This document shows, piece by piece, positions 36,227 through 44,999 of a DNA stretch of 64,000 bases. The notes beneath the pieces are model-generated. The model saw only the letters and a list, made by a program, of their open reading frames with translations, was not told the DNA's origin and made no database searches. Numbering within the stretch: position 1 is the stretch's first letter; each line of letters begins with the position of its first letter. A program made the position numbers and the translations under genes. Source of the stretch: an uncultured Prevotellaceae bacterium. GTDB taxonomy: Bacteria > Bacteroidota > Bacteroidia > Bacteroidales > Bacteroidaceae. The stretch is taken from contig CAMVKN010000002.1 of NCBI GenBank assembly GCA_947168045.1, positions 62,001 through 126,000 of the forward strand, read 5' to 3'.

Positions 36227-37888
36227 ATGAAAGAGATTCCAAGCTATAACGCACTCATTGAGCAGAGCATCATCGACCACTGGGACATGGATGCCCTGAC
36301 CGACTATAAGGGCCAGACGCTGCAATACCACGATGTAGCCCGCAAGATAGAGAAGGTGCACATCCTGTTCGAGAACAGCGGCGTGGTGAAAGGCGACAAG
36401 ATTGCCCTCTGCGGCCGCAACAGCAGCCAGTGGACCGTGGCCTTCCTCGCCACCATTACCTACGGCGCCATCGCCGTGCCCATCCTGCACGAGTTTACGG
36501 CCGACCAGATTCACAACATCGTGAACCACAGCGACGCCAAGCTGCTCTTTGCCGGCGACCACGTCTGCGGCAGCATCGACCCGGCACAGATGCCACACTT
36601 GGAGGGCATCGTGCGCAACAGCGACTACTCGCTGCTGCTCTCACGCACAGACAAGCTGACCTACGCCCGGGAACACCTGAACGAGCTGTATGGCAAGAAG
36701 TTCCCCAAGTATTTCAGGAAGGAGCACGTGCACTACTACCACGAGCAGAGCCCCGACGAGATGGCGCTCATCAACTACACCAGCGGCACGACGGGCTTCT
36801 CGAAAGGAGTGATGATTCCCTACCGCGCCTTGTGGTCGAACTATGACTTCGCCTGCCAGGCCATGGGCGACAACCTGAAGACGGGCAGCAGCGTCATCTC
36901 CATCCTGCCCATGGCCCACATGTATGGCATGGCCTTTGAGTTCAGCTATGAGTTCATACGCGGCTGCCATGTCTACTACCTCAACCGTGTGCCCTCGCCC
37001 GCCATCATCGCACAGGCCTTTGCCGACATCAAGCCCGGCATCATCATCGCCGTGCCACTGGTCATCGAGAAAATCATCCGCAAGAAAGTGTTCCCCAAGA
37101 TACAGACACCACGCATGCGCCTGCTGCTGCAGATGCCCGTCATTGCCCAGAAGGTGCGCGAGCGTATCTGCGAGGAGGTGAAGAAAGCCTTCGGCGGCAA
37201 CTTCTTCGAAATCATCATCGGCGGCGCGGCCTTCAACCAGGAGGTGGAGTCGTTCCTGCAGCAGATAGGATTCCCCTATACCGTTGGCTACGGCGCCACG
37301 GAGTGCGCACCCATCATCTGCTATGAGGACTGGCGACTCTTCGTGCCCGGCTCATGCGGCAAGGCTGCTAAGAACATGGAGGTGCGCATCGACTCGCCCG
37401 ACCCAGAGAACATCCCCGGCGAGATACTGACACGCGGACTGAACGTCATGCTGGGCTACTATAAGAACGAGGAGGCCACGCGCGAGACCATCGACAGCGA
37501 GGGCTGGTACCACACCGGCGACCTGGGCACCATGGACGAGGACGGCAATGTCTACATCAACGGACGCTCGAAGAACATGCTGCTCGGAGCTAACGGACAG
37601 AACATCTACCCCGAGGAGATTGAGGACAAGCTGAACTCAATGACGCTCGTCGTGGAGAGCATCGTGGTGCAACGCGAACAGAAGCTCGTGGCACTGGTGC
37701 ACCCCGACCTCGACGAGGCCCGACAGATGGGATTCACCAAAGAGGACCTGCAGGGCATCATGGAGCAGAACCGCAACGGTCTGAACCAGATGCTGCCGGC
37801 ATACGAGAAAATCAGTGAGATAGAAATCTACGAGGAGGAGTTTGCCAAGACACCGAAGAAGAGCATCAAACGCTACCTGTATAGTTAG
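36227..37888 (+). CDS. AMP-binding acyl-CoA/acyl-ACP ligase, copy 2
   Basis: A 553-aa paralogue of the preceding gene, with the same motifs: INYTSGTTGFSKGVM, GYGATECAP (Thr-to-Ala and Thr-to-Cys changes from copy 1's GYGTTETAP), YHTGDLGTM and KTPKKSIKRYLYS. The N-terminal part is strongly conserved between copies (ALTDYKGQTLQYHDVARKI), while the acyl-pocket region differs more, suggesting different acyl preferences. The TAG stop is the first word of a TTAGGAATTAGGAG repeat that runs to the next start codon. Confidence 0.88.
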   Translation: MKEIPSYNALIEQSIIDHWDMDALTDYKGQTLQYHDVARKIEKVHILFENSGVVKGDKIALCGRNSSQWTVAFLATITYGAIAVPILHEFTADQIHNIVNHSDAKLLFAGDHVCGSIDPAQMPHLEGIVRNSDYSLLLSRTDKLTYAREHLNELYGKKFPKYFRKEHVHYYHEQSPDEMALINYTSGTTGFSKGVMIPYRALWSNYDFACQAMGDNLKTGSSVISILPMAHMYGMAFEFSYEFIRGCHVYYLNRVPSPAIIAQAFADIKPGIIIAVPLVIEKIIRKKVFPKIQTPRMRLLLQMPVIAQKVRERICEEVKKAFGGNFFEIIIGGAAFNQEVESFLQQIGFPYTVGYGATECAPIICYEDWRLFVPGSCGKAAKNMEVRIDSPDPENIPGEILTRGLNVMLGYYKNEEATRETIDSEGWYHTGDLGTMDEDGNVYINGRSKNMLLGANGQNIYPEEIEDKLNSMTLVVESIVVQREQKLVALVHPDLDEARQMGFTKEDLQGIMEQNRNGLNQMLPAYEKISEIEIYEEEFAKTPKKSIKRYLYS

Positions 37889-37908
37889 GAATTAGGAGTT
37901 AGGAGTTG
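37886..37908 (+). repeat. TTAGGAG tandem words between ligase 2 and rlmD
   Basis: The stop codon TAG of the ligase starts the tract GTTAGGAATTAGGAGTTAGG, which continues to GAGTTG just before ATG 37909. It would also provide the AGGAG ribosome-binding site of the downstream gene. Confidence 0.7.
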
Positions 37909-39429
37909 ATGGGAAGAAGCAAGAAGCCATTACCATTGTTAGAGAACGTGACCATCGAGGCCGTCGCTGCTGAGGGCAAATGCCTGTTTCACTGGAACGA
38001 CCTCGTGGTGTTTGTGCCCTGGTGTGTGCCGGGCGATGTGTGCGACGTACAACTGCGTCGGAAGAAGCACTCCTTTGCTGAGGGAGAGGTAGTTAAATTA
38101 CTGAAACCCAGCGAGAAGAGGGTCAATCCTTTTTGCAAGCATTTCGGTGTCTGCGGCGGCTGCAAGTGGCAGAACATGCCGTATGAGGAGCAGCTGAAGT
38201 TCAAGCAGCAGCAGGTGTACGACCAGCTCAGCCGCATCGGAAAAGTGGAGCTGCCCGAGTTCAGACCCATCCTCGGGTCGGTGAAGACACAGGAGTATCG
38301 CAACAAGCTCGACTTTGGCTGCGCCAACAAACGCTACCTGACAAAGGAAGAGATGGAATGTCTCCCCCCTGCCCCCTCCCAAGGAGGTGGAGCCAAGGAT
38401 GTGCCTGCCATCGGCTTCCACATCACTGGCGCCTTCGACAAGATACTGCCCATTGAGAAGTGCTGGCTCATGGACGACCTGCACAACCAGATTCGCAACG
38501 AGATTTATACATACGCCACCAGCCACGGCATCACCTTCTTCGACCTCAGGCAGCAGGTGGGCCTGCTGCGCGACGTCATCATACGCAACTCGCACTCGGG
38601 CGAGTGGATGGTCAACATACAGTTTCATTTAGAAGCCTCCCCCACCCCCTCAAAAGGAGGGGAGGACAACCGTTGGGAAAGCGAGGACGGGAAAAAAGCG
38701 ATGGCATTGCTACAGCATGTGGCTGACAACTTCCCGCAGGTCACCTCGCTGATGTATCTTGACAACCAGAAATGCAACGACACCATCGGCGACCAGGACG
38801 TCCTGGTGTTCAAGGGCAATGACCATATCTTTGAGCTGATGGAGGACCTGAAGTTCAAGGTGGGACCGAAGTCATTCTACCAGACAAACACTGACCAGGC
38901 CTACCACCTCTACAGCGTCGTCCGCGAGCTGGCCTTCACCCAAACTGACAACTCCCCCCTCCCTTTGGGAGGGGCTGGGGGTGGGCTTCCCCTTGTCTAC
39001 GACCTCTACACCGGCACTGGCACCATTGCCAACTTCGTGGCACGCCAGGCCCGGCAGGTCATCGGCATTGAGTATGTGCCCGAGGCCATTGAGGATGCCA
39101 AAATCAACTCAGCCATCAACGGCATCGGCAACACCTTGTTCTATGCCGGCGACATGAAGGACATCCTCACCGACGCGTTCATCAGCGAGCATGGCCGGCC
39201 CGATGTCATCATCACCGACCCGCCACGCGCAGGCATGCACCCTGACGTGGTGAAGACCATCCTCAAGGCCGCACCACAGCGCATCGTCTACGTCAGCTGC
39301 AACCCCGCCACACAGGCACGTGACCTACACGATATGGATGCCGACTACCGCGTGGTAGCCGTGCAGCCCGTCGACATGTTCCCACACACGCCGCATGTGG
39401 AGAACGTGGTACTGTTGCTCAGAAGGTAA
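37909..39429 (+). CDS. rlmD: 23S rRNA uracil-C5 methyltransferase (RlmD/RumA family) with three in-frame repeat insertions
   Basis: A 506-aa SAM-dependent methyltransferase. The iron-sulfur cluster ligands are CKHFGVCGGCKW (C-x5-C-x2-C) plus a later Cys (EKCWL); SAM motif DLYTGTGTIANFVA; ITDPPRAGMHPDVV; catalytic nucleophile Cys in VSCNPATQARD. The C-terminal HVENVVLLLRR is typical. Three short Pro/Gly-rich segments (PPAPSQGGG, PTPSKGGED, SPLPLGGAGGGLP) interrupt otherwise conserved regions and are encoded by GC-rich hairpin repeats. Assignment to the exact target uridine is inferred. Convergent overlap of 11 bp with the next gene. Confidence 0.87.
   Translation: MGRSKKPLPLLENVTIEAVAAEGKCLFHWNDLVVFVPWCVPGDVCDVQLRRKKHSFAEGEVVKLLKPSEKRVNPFCKHFGVCGGCKWQNMPYEEQLKFKQQQVYDQLSRIGKVELPEFRPILGSVKTQEYRNKLDFGCANKRYLTKEEMECLPPAPSQGGGAKDVPAIGFHITGAFDKILPIEKCWLMDDLHNQIRNEIYTYATSHGITFFDLRQQVGLLRDVIIRNSHSGEWMVNIQFHLEASPTPSKGGEDNRWESEDGKKAMALLQHVADNFPQVTSLMYLDNQKCNDTIGDQDVLVFKGNDHIFELMEDLKFKVGPKSFYQTNTDQAYHLYSVVRELAFTQTDNSPLPLGGAGGGLPLVYDLYTGTGTIANFVARQARQVIGIEYVPEAIEDAKINSAINGIGNTLFYAGDMKDILTDAFISEHGRPDVIITDPPRAGMHPDVVKTILKAAPQRIVYVSCNPATQARDLHDMDADYRVVAVQPVDMFPHTPHVENVVLLLRR
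38361..38394. repeat. In-frame GC-rich hairpin 1 in rlmD
   Basis: TCTCCCCCCTGCCCCCTCCC, then AAGGAGGTGGAG. Read in frame as LPPAPSQGGGA. Same architecture as the intergenic copies at 32332-32541. Confidence 0.8.
38635..38668. repeat. In-frame GC-rich hairpin 2 in rlmD
   Basis: GCCTCCCCCACCCCCTC, AAAA loop, GGAGGGGAGG. Read in frame as ASPTPSKGGED. Confidence 0.8.
38951..38991. repeat. In-frame GC-rich hairpin 3 in rlmD (opposite orientation)
   Basis: ACTCCCCCCTCCC, TTT loop, GGGAGGGGCTGGGGGTGGG, then CTTCCC. Read in frame as NSPLPLGGAGGGLP. Inverted relative to copies 1 and 2. Confidence 0.8.
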
Positions 39430-40303
39430 GCTGCCGATACACCTTCCACTCGGTATCGGCATTAAGCACGATGGTTGCTGAGGCGGAAGCCTCGGAGAAC
39501 AGCCGCCCGCTGTATTCTGTCATCATGCGGTTCTTCATGGGGATGTCGGTCAGCTGTTTCTCAGCTATGACGTTATCCTTGCTATCAAAGGCCGTAATGG
39601 TCATACTCAGCGTGCCTTCCTCATTGCGCAGGAAGGTATAGGCCCCTAATGACAACGGAGCGGAATAGCCCTGCACATTATAGTTGATGCTCTGCTTGGA
39701 GTTGGTGGTGCCACCCATGCCCGTGACAGCATTGAACACGCCCGACTCGCCCTCGTAGTACAGTCGAATCTTCGTCACTTCTGCAGGAATGGCATCGGTG
39801 ATGGTGAGGCGCACCATCGACACGGCACGCTCGAGCGTGATGTCGTGGGTGCCCTGTTCCTCGGTCACCTGCAGGTCACCATAGTAATAGAAGGTGTCGG
39901 AATAGCCAGAACCCGTATTAGTGAACTGAATGTTACTGGGATTGCTCACCGTAGGATTGCCTAACTGGCAGCTGTGGGCCAGCACTAAGAGCTGATAGGT
40001 GCCGGGCGAAAGGGTCAGCGCTGCCTGCCCATAGTTACTTTCACCTTTCTTCTGGGTGATGCCCTTCACCTTCTCGCCGTTCTGGTAGATGACGAACTGT
40101 ATGGTGCTACAATAGTCGGTCAGACTCACGCCGGCGCGCGTATCGAAGGGCACGATATTATAGAGTGAAGCCCGAATGATGACATTGCCGTCGGCAGCCT
40201 TCGTCTCATCGGTGGTACTCTCCTCGTCGAGCACCACTTTCTCACAGCCTGCAAATGCGAAAAGGGCAATGAATGTCATTGCCAATAGTCTTAGGTTCCT
40301 CAT
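39419..40303 (-). CDS. FimB/Mfa2-family fimbrial anchor lipoprotein
   Basis: A 294-aa lipoprotein (lipobox FAGC, Cys20) of the FimB/Mfa2 (DUF1812) family: two transthyretin-like beta domains, with VIIRASLYNIVPFDTR, LTLSPGTYQLLVLAH and GTHDITLERAVSMVRLTITDAIP, the characteristic core of the first domain. Such proteins anchor or limit the length of type V fimbriae. No major fimbrillin gene lies beside it, so it may serve fimbriae encoded elsewhere or act as a surface adhesin. Its 3' end overlaps rlmD convergently. Confidence 0.82.
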   Translation of the reverse strand: MRNLRLLAMTFIALFAFAGCEKVVLDEESTTDETKAADGNVIIRASLYNIVPFDTRAGVSLTDYCSTIQFVIYQNGEKVKGITQKKGESNYGQAALTLSPGTYQLLVLAHSCQLGNPTVSNPSNIQFTNTGSGYSDTFYYYGDLQVTEEQGTHDITLERAVSMVRLTITDAIPAEVTKIRLYYEGESGVFNAVTGMGGTTNSKQSINYNVQGYSAPLSLGAYTFLRNEEGTLSMTITAFDSKDNVIAEKQLTDIPMKNRMMTEYSGRLFSEASASATIVLNADTEWKVYRQLTF

Positions 40304-40321
40304 GTTTCAAAGTGTTATTGG

Positions 40322-41596
40322 TTATACTTTGTCTGACTTCTTCTTTCCGTCACGACCCTTGTCTTTTCGTCCGCGCCCGTGTCCGCCACGGTGACGCCCA
40401 CCGCTGCGACGACGTCCGCCGCCGCTCTTGCCTGCCGGTGCAGCCTTGTATTCAGGACCCTCGCCCATGCCCTCGGGCAGCGCCAGCTTCTCCACCTCCT
40501 TGCCTAAGAACTGCTCTATCTGGCGGAAGCGCTGCACGTCGCGGTCGTTGACAAAGGTGATGGCCTGTCCGTCGCGGTCGGCACGCGCCGTGCGCCCTAT
40601 GCGGTGCACATAGTCCTCGGCATCGTGAGGCACGTCGAAGTTGATGACAATGCGAATGTCGTCGATGTCAATGCCACGGGCTACGATGTCGGTAGCCACC
40701 AGCACATCGACCATGCCCGCCTTGAAACGATACATCACGTCGTCGCGCTCGGCCTGGCTCAGGTCGCTGTGCATCGGCGCACAGTTTATCTTCAGGCGGC
40801 GCAGCTGTCGGTCAATGTCCTTCACGCGGTCCTTCTTGCCACAGAAGATGATGACACGCTTCAGGTCGCCGTTCTTAAACAGGTGGTCTATGATTTTCAG
40901 CTTCTGCGGGTCATAGCATACATAGGCCTGCTGCAGAATCTTGTCAGCCGGACGGCTCACCTTCAGCTTCACTTCAACGGGATTATGCAACAGACTGACG
41001 GCCAGCTCCCTGACCTTCGACGGCATGGTAGCTGAGAACATCACCTTCTGGCAGTCCTGCGGCAGCAGCTTGGTTATCTGCATGATGTCATCGACAAATC
41101 CCATGTCGAGCATGCGGTCGGCTTCGTCGAGCACGAAGAAGCTGGTGCGTGCCAGGTTCAGGTTGCCCACCTTCAGGTGGCTCAGCAGGCGTCCCGGCGT
41201 GGCAATGACCACGGGCGCACCGCCGCGCAGGCTCTTCAGCTCCTGGTCGAAGCGGCCACCGTCATTGCCACCATAGACGGCAATGCTGCTCACCTTAGGC
41301 ATATAGTAGGCGAATCCCTCCATGGCCTGGTCTATCTGCTGTGCCAGCTCGCGCGTGGGTGCCATGACGATGCAGTTGATGGCATCCTCAGGATAGTTGC
41401 CGTCGTCAATCATCGACAGGATGGGCAACAGATAGGCGGCCGTCTTGCCGGTGCCCGTCTGGGCCACACCCAGCACGTCGTGGCCGTCAAGAATCTGGGG
41501 TATACACTTCTCCTGGATAGGAGTCATCTCCTCGAAGTGCATGTCATAGAGTGCATCGAGGATGTTGTCGTTCAGATATGTCTCTTCAAATGTCAT
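40322..41596 (-). CDS. DEAD-box RNA helicase (RhlE-like)
   Basis: A 424-aa helicase. Q motif EMTPIQEKCIPQILDG, motif I AQTGTGKTAAY, Ia PTRELAQQ, Ib TPGRLLSHL, II VLDEADRMLDMGF, III SATMPS, IV IIFCGKKDR, V ATDIVARGIDI, VI HRIGRTARADRDG. The C-terminal 50 residues are Gly/Arg/Lys-rich (RRRSGGRHRGGHGRGRKDKG) and should bind RNA. Probable roles are ribosome assembly or mRNA turnover in the cold. 18 bp after (upstream of) the FimB-like gene on the same strand. Confidence 0.93.
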   Translation of the reverse strand: MTFEETYLNDNILDALYDMHFEEMTPIQEKCIPQILDGHDVLGVAQTGTGKTAAYLLPILSMIDDGNYPEDAINCIVMAPTRELAQQIDQAMEGFAYYMPKVSSIAVYGGNDGGRFDQELKSLRGGAPVVIATPGRLLSHLKVGNLNLARTSFFVLDEADRMLDMGFVDDIMQITKLLPQDCQKVMFSATMPSKVRELAVSLLHNPVEVKLKVSRPADKILQQAYVCYDPQKLKIIDHLFKNGDLKRVIIFCGKKDRVKDIDRQLRRLKINCAPMHSDLSQAERDDVMYRFKAGMVDVLVATDIVARGIDIDDIRIVINFDVPHDAEDYVHRIGRTARADRDGQAITFVNDRDVQRFRQIEQFLGKEVEKLALPEGMGEGPEYKAAPAGKSGGGRRRSGGRHRGGHGRGRKDKGRDGKKKSDKV

Positions 41597-41710
41597 TTAC
41601 TACTTAACGTTCATGAAAACAGAAATATTGTACTCTCACGCATTTATTTCTTCAGCGTATAGCCCGACACGCTACAGTCATCCATAGGGCGGTCGTTCAT
41701 CCTAACACGG

Positions 41711-43288
41711 TTATTCTGCTTTCACCATCCAGTCCTCAATGGTGCGTGAAGTAGACGAGAAGCTGACGCCCACCTTCACGATGCGACGGTCGCCAGCCTG
41801 ATAAGGGATGGCATAGCCACGGGTATCAATCTGACTAAGGGCATCCTGGGCAGCGCCATCCACCTTGAATTCAAACACATAGAGCGTCGTTGGCATCTTC
41901 ACCAACATGTCAATGCGGCCAGAGATACACTTCACCTGGGTGCGGGCGTAGAGATTCAGCATCGAGAAGATGAGATAGAACGTGTACTCATAGAACCCTT
42001 CACGTGTGGCGGTGTCTTCCAGTTTCTTCTTAAAGTCTTCCACGTAGGGCAACGAGGCCAGATACGACTTCATCTCTTGGAGTGCCTGCTCGATGTCGTC
42101 TACCCTCAGCGCCTTCCACAGACGGACGGCAAACCCCTGCGCATCCCTGGAGTTCAGTCCCAGATAGCGTGGGATGAGTCCCCTGATCAGCCCTGTGCGC
42201 ACCTCTTTGTTCGGCAAAGCCAGGGTGTACATCTCCGTTGTTGCATCGTAGTCCTTGATGGTGAGATAACCAGCCTGATAGAGCAGTGGCAGCGCGTCTT
42301 CCAAAGCGTCTGTCGGCTGGTCGAAGGCGATGGCATCCGCTTCAATGCTGTCCATCGTGGTGATGTCGGTCTGGAAGCGTTCCAACTGATGAATGAGGAA
42401 CGTGGGCGTGCCGCTCTCAAACCAATAGGAGGCGATGTCTTTCAAAAGGAATGCCTTCATCAAACTGAAAGGATTGTAGATGTCGGCGGAATTTCGGCTA
42501 AACTTATATCCGTCGTACATAGTCTTCAATTTGGCGTGCATTTCATCAGGCTGGCATCCATAGGCTTTTGCCATTATTTTGATATCCTCTTGCATAACTG
42601 TGGTCAGTTCCTCTTCTGTAATGCCACAGATGGCAGAGAATTCTGGCGTCATAGAGATGTTCGTCAGGTTGTTGATGGTAGAGAAGATGCTGAGTTGCGA
42701 AAACTTGGTGATGCCTGTGATGAAGCAGAACCGAATATACTCATCGCCAGCCTTCAGCTGTTGGTAGAACTCCTGCATGATGGCCCGCACCTCTTTCAGC
42801 TGCTCGTCCTCGTGCAAGTGCTCCAGCAGCGGTGCATCATACTCATCAATGATGACCACCACCCGCCTGCCGGTCTTCTTCCATGCCCGCTCTATGATGC
42901 CCGCCAGCTTCATGCCTGGCGTGGTTTCCGCAGGGTTCGAGCCATATTCCTCCTCGTATTTCTGCATCTGGCGGTTCAGTTCAGCTGCATAGAGGCTGAC
43001 GGCCTTGTACTTCAGTCGGCTGATGTCGAAATGGAGCACCGGGTATTTTATCCACTCCTTTTCGAGTTGCATCACCTTCAGACCCTCGAACAGTTTTTTG
43101 TCACCATCGAAGAACGAGTGGAACGTTGATGTGAGCAGTGATTTGCCGAAGCGGCGCGGGCGGCTGAGGAATATGAATTTCGACGTGTTTTGCAGCTGCC
43201 ACATCAAATCAGTCTTGTCAACATAGACGTATCCTCCCTGGATGATTTCCGAGAAGGTCTGAATGCCTACTGGGTATCTTCTTTCCAT
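41711..43288 (-). CDS. AAA-ATPase-like/PD-(D/E)XK nuclease fusion (PF09820-PF08011 type)
   Basis: A 525-aa protein of a very common Bacteroidales family. N-terminal AAA-like domain: IQGGYVYVDKTDLMWQLQ, Walker A SRPRRFGKSLLTST, Walker B-like VVVIIDEYDAPLLEHL. C-terminal PD-(D/E)XK domain: GRIDMLVKMPTTLYVFEFKVDG, where Asp, Glu and Lys form the nuclease core, and QIDTRGYAIPY. The biological role of the family is not settled; defence or mobile-element association has been proposed. It is the first of three ATPase genes on the same strand. Confidence 0.88.
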   Translation of the reverse strand: MERRYPVGIQTFSEIIQGGYVYVDKTDLMWQLQNTSKFIFLSRPRRFGKSLLTSTFHSFFDGDKKLFEGLKVMQLEKEWIKYPVLHFDISRLKYKAVSLYAAELNRQMQKYEEEYGSNPAETTPGMKLAGIIERAWKKTGRRVVVIIDEYDAPLLEHLHEDEQLKEVRAIMQEFYQQLKAGDEYIRFCFITGITKFSQLSIFSTINNLTNISMTPEFSAICGITEEELTTVMQEDIKIMAKAYGCQPDEMHAKLKTMYDGYKFSRNSADIYNPFSLMKAFLLKDIASYWFESGTPTFLIHQLERFQTDITTMDSIEADAIAFDQPTDALEDALPLLYQAGYLTIKDYDATTEMYTLALPNKEVRTGLIRGLIPRYLGLNSRDAQGFAVRLWKALRVDDIEQALQEMKSYLASLPYVEDFKKKLEDTATREGFYEYTFYLIFSMLNLYARTQVKCISGRIDMLVKMPTTLYVFEFKVDGAAQDALSQIDTRGYAIPYQAGDRRIVKVGVSFSSTSRTIEDWMVKAE

Positions 43289-43322
43289 CTGTCCTGTTTT
43301 TTATGCTTATGGATTTTAGTTG

Positions 43323-43330
43323 CAAAGATA
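43323..43330 (-). promoter_or_regulatory. -7 box for the AAA/nuclease gene
   Basis: Minus-strand TATCTTTG then CAAC, 35 bp upstream of ATG 43288. Confidence 0.65.
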
Positions 43331-43432
43331 GCGTTTTTTCACGAAAGCGCCAAAGAATTCAGGGGCTAAGACACAAATTATTCAATGAACCTGCAAGTTT
43401 TAGTTCATTTTTGTTTAATCCATTAGTAGAAG

Positions 43433-43485
43433 AAGGTTATTGAAGTAAACGATTTTATGCCAAAAAAGCTCATCCCAATAACCTT
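43433..43485. other. Inverted repeat in the gap between ATPase genes
   Basis: AAGGTTATTG (43433-43442) is exactly inverted at 43476-43485. It could terminate transcription from the ATPase gene ending at 43571. The rest of this 280-bp gap shows no gene. Confidence 0.45.
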
Positions 43486-43570
43486 TTCCTGCTGTGTAGC
43501 GCCGCAGGTCACCTCCGCTTAAACCAGCTGAATGACCTTATCTCACCATCATGGTTATATAGAGGTTGCG

Positions 43571-44815
43571 TTAAAATCTTGATATTGGAATTACATCTAT
43601 CTTATACCCGTCTTTTTCTATGGTGCGCTCATCGTTGTTGGTAACAATGACAAGATTGTTGCAGTTCAGTTCTCCAGCACATTCTGTAAGGCTGTTCACC
43701 TCGCGCTTTTCTGTCTTGGGGCTGCTCATATCATAGCACACTTGTACCAGACGTTCTATATGTGGCCCATTTCGTAAAACGAAATCAACCCCCTTGTCGT
43801 TGCGCGAGCGATAATAGAATATGGTCTTGTCGGTATCGTATCCTCGCCGTATCAGCTCTATGAACACCTGGTTCTCCAACAGACGCCCCAAGTTCTCACT
43901 CAGAGCGAATGCTTTGGCAGCCACAAAGCCGTTGTCCACCACATAAACTTTCCGTGGAGCCTTCTTCATCAGCTTCAGTTTGTTGCTATAACGGGGCAGA
44001 TAATAGAAAAGGTATGGCTCATGCAGATAGTCCATATATTTTTGGGTGGTGTTGACACTGGAGAATCCCAGTTCCCCCGTCAGCTCACTGGCTGTTATAG
44101 GATTACAGAAGTTAGAAACCAGATACATGGCTAAATTGTTCAAGTCGGTGATGTTTCGGACATGATGACGTTTGGCCACATCCTTCCAGATGATGGAGTC
44201 AAACAGCGTATCGAGATAGCTGCGTGTCAGTTGGCGCGATGCCACAACCTCTGGATATCCACCGTTTCGCATATAGTCATCCGTCAGCACTGAGACTTCC
44301 GTTTGCTGCTCTGGTTTTAGCGCCTTGAGATCAATTTTGTTCCAGTCGAAAAATTCCTCAAGACTGAATGGCAGCATCTCCACCTGAAGATATTTGCCCG
44401 TCAACACCGTCGCCATCTCACTACTGAGCATTTTGGCATTACTGCCCGTAATGACAAGGTTCTTTCCAAGTCGGTAAAGTTCGCTGACCCACAAATCCCA
44501 TGCATCAAGGTTCTGAACCTCGTCAAGAAGGATATATTCGTAGTCAGGATAAACATCATCCAACATCCTCATGACAAGGTTCGCATCCCAAGAGTCCAAC
44601 AGCGGCTGACTGTCGAAGTTCAGGTAGGCGAAATTCTTATTCCGCAACATCAGCAGCGCCTGAGTAGATTTGCCAACACGCCGAGGTCCTGTTATCAATT
44701 TGATCAGGTGACTGCTCAGCAACATGTCAGCATCGTAGCTATTCCGGCGTGTCAGGTAAGGACGCGAAAGCAGTTCGTCGCGCTCCTTTCGTTGATTCAG
44801 AATGATTGTCTTCAT
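43571..44815 (-). CDS. AAA_14/DUF4143-type ATPase, copy A
   Basis: A 414-aa ATPase. Walker A ITGPRRVGKSTQALL (residues about 37-51), Walker B YEYILLDEVQNLDAW, sensor-like LVITGSNAKMLSSEMATVLTGKY, then the DUF4143 region with SELTGELGFSSVNTTQKYMDYL and a C-terminal PD-(D/E)XK-like part (GVDFVLRNG). Family members are predicted DNA-associated ATPases; function is not established. Its promoter and first ten codons are duplicated at 46497-46648. Confidence 0.85.
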   Translation of the reverse strand: MKTIILNQRKERDELLSRPYLTRRNSYDADMLLSSHLIKLITGPRRVGKSTQALLMLRNKNFAYLNFDSQPLLDSWDANLVMRMLDDVYPDYEYILLDEVQNLDAWDLWVSELYRLGKNLVITGSNAKMLSSEMATVLTGKYLQVEMLPFSLEEFFDWNKIDLKALKPEQQTEVSVLTDDYMRNGGYPEVVASRQLTRSYLDTLFDSIIWKDVAKRHHVRNITDLNNLAMYLVSNFCNPITASELTGELGFSSVNTTQKYMDYLHEPYLFYYLPRYSNKLKLMKKAPRKVYVVDNGFVAAKAFALSENLGRLLENQVFIELIRRGYDTDKTIFYYRSRNDKGVDFVLRNGPHIERLVQVCYDMSSPKTEKREVNSLTECAGELNCNNLVIVTNNDERTIEKDGYKIDVIPISRF

Positions 44816-44938
44816 ACTCTTATATCCTTTTTGCGCCGGTAAAATTACTGCTTTTTATTCAATCCCGCAAGCTTATTGCATAAAATTTGCACTTTTTTAT
44901 GCAGTGAAGACAATTTTGGTGAATATTGATGGATGATA
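44785..44938. repeat. Direct repeat, copy 1 (5' end and leader of ATPase A)
   Basis: This 154-bp segment, covering the first ten codons and upstream region of ATPase A, recurs at 46497-46648 with two substitutions and one 2-nt deletion. The two copies flank ATPase B. Confidence 0.93.
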
Positions 44939-44999
44939 TCGGAGCTGTTTAGCTCCGCCATTGAGAGAAAAATTCAAATGATTCCGCAGATTTCTTTCG

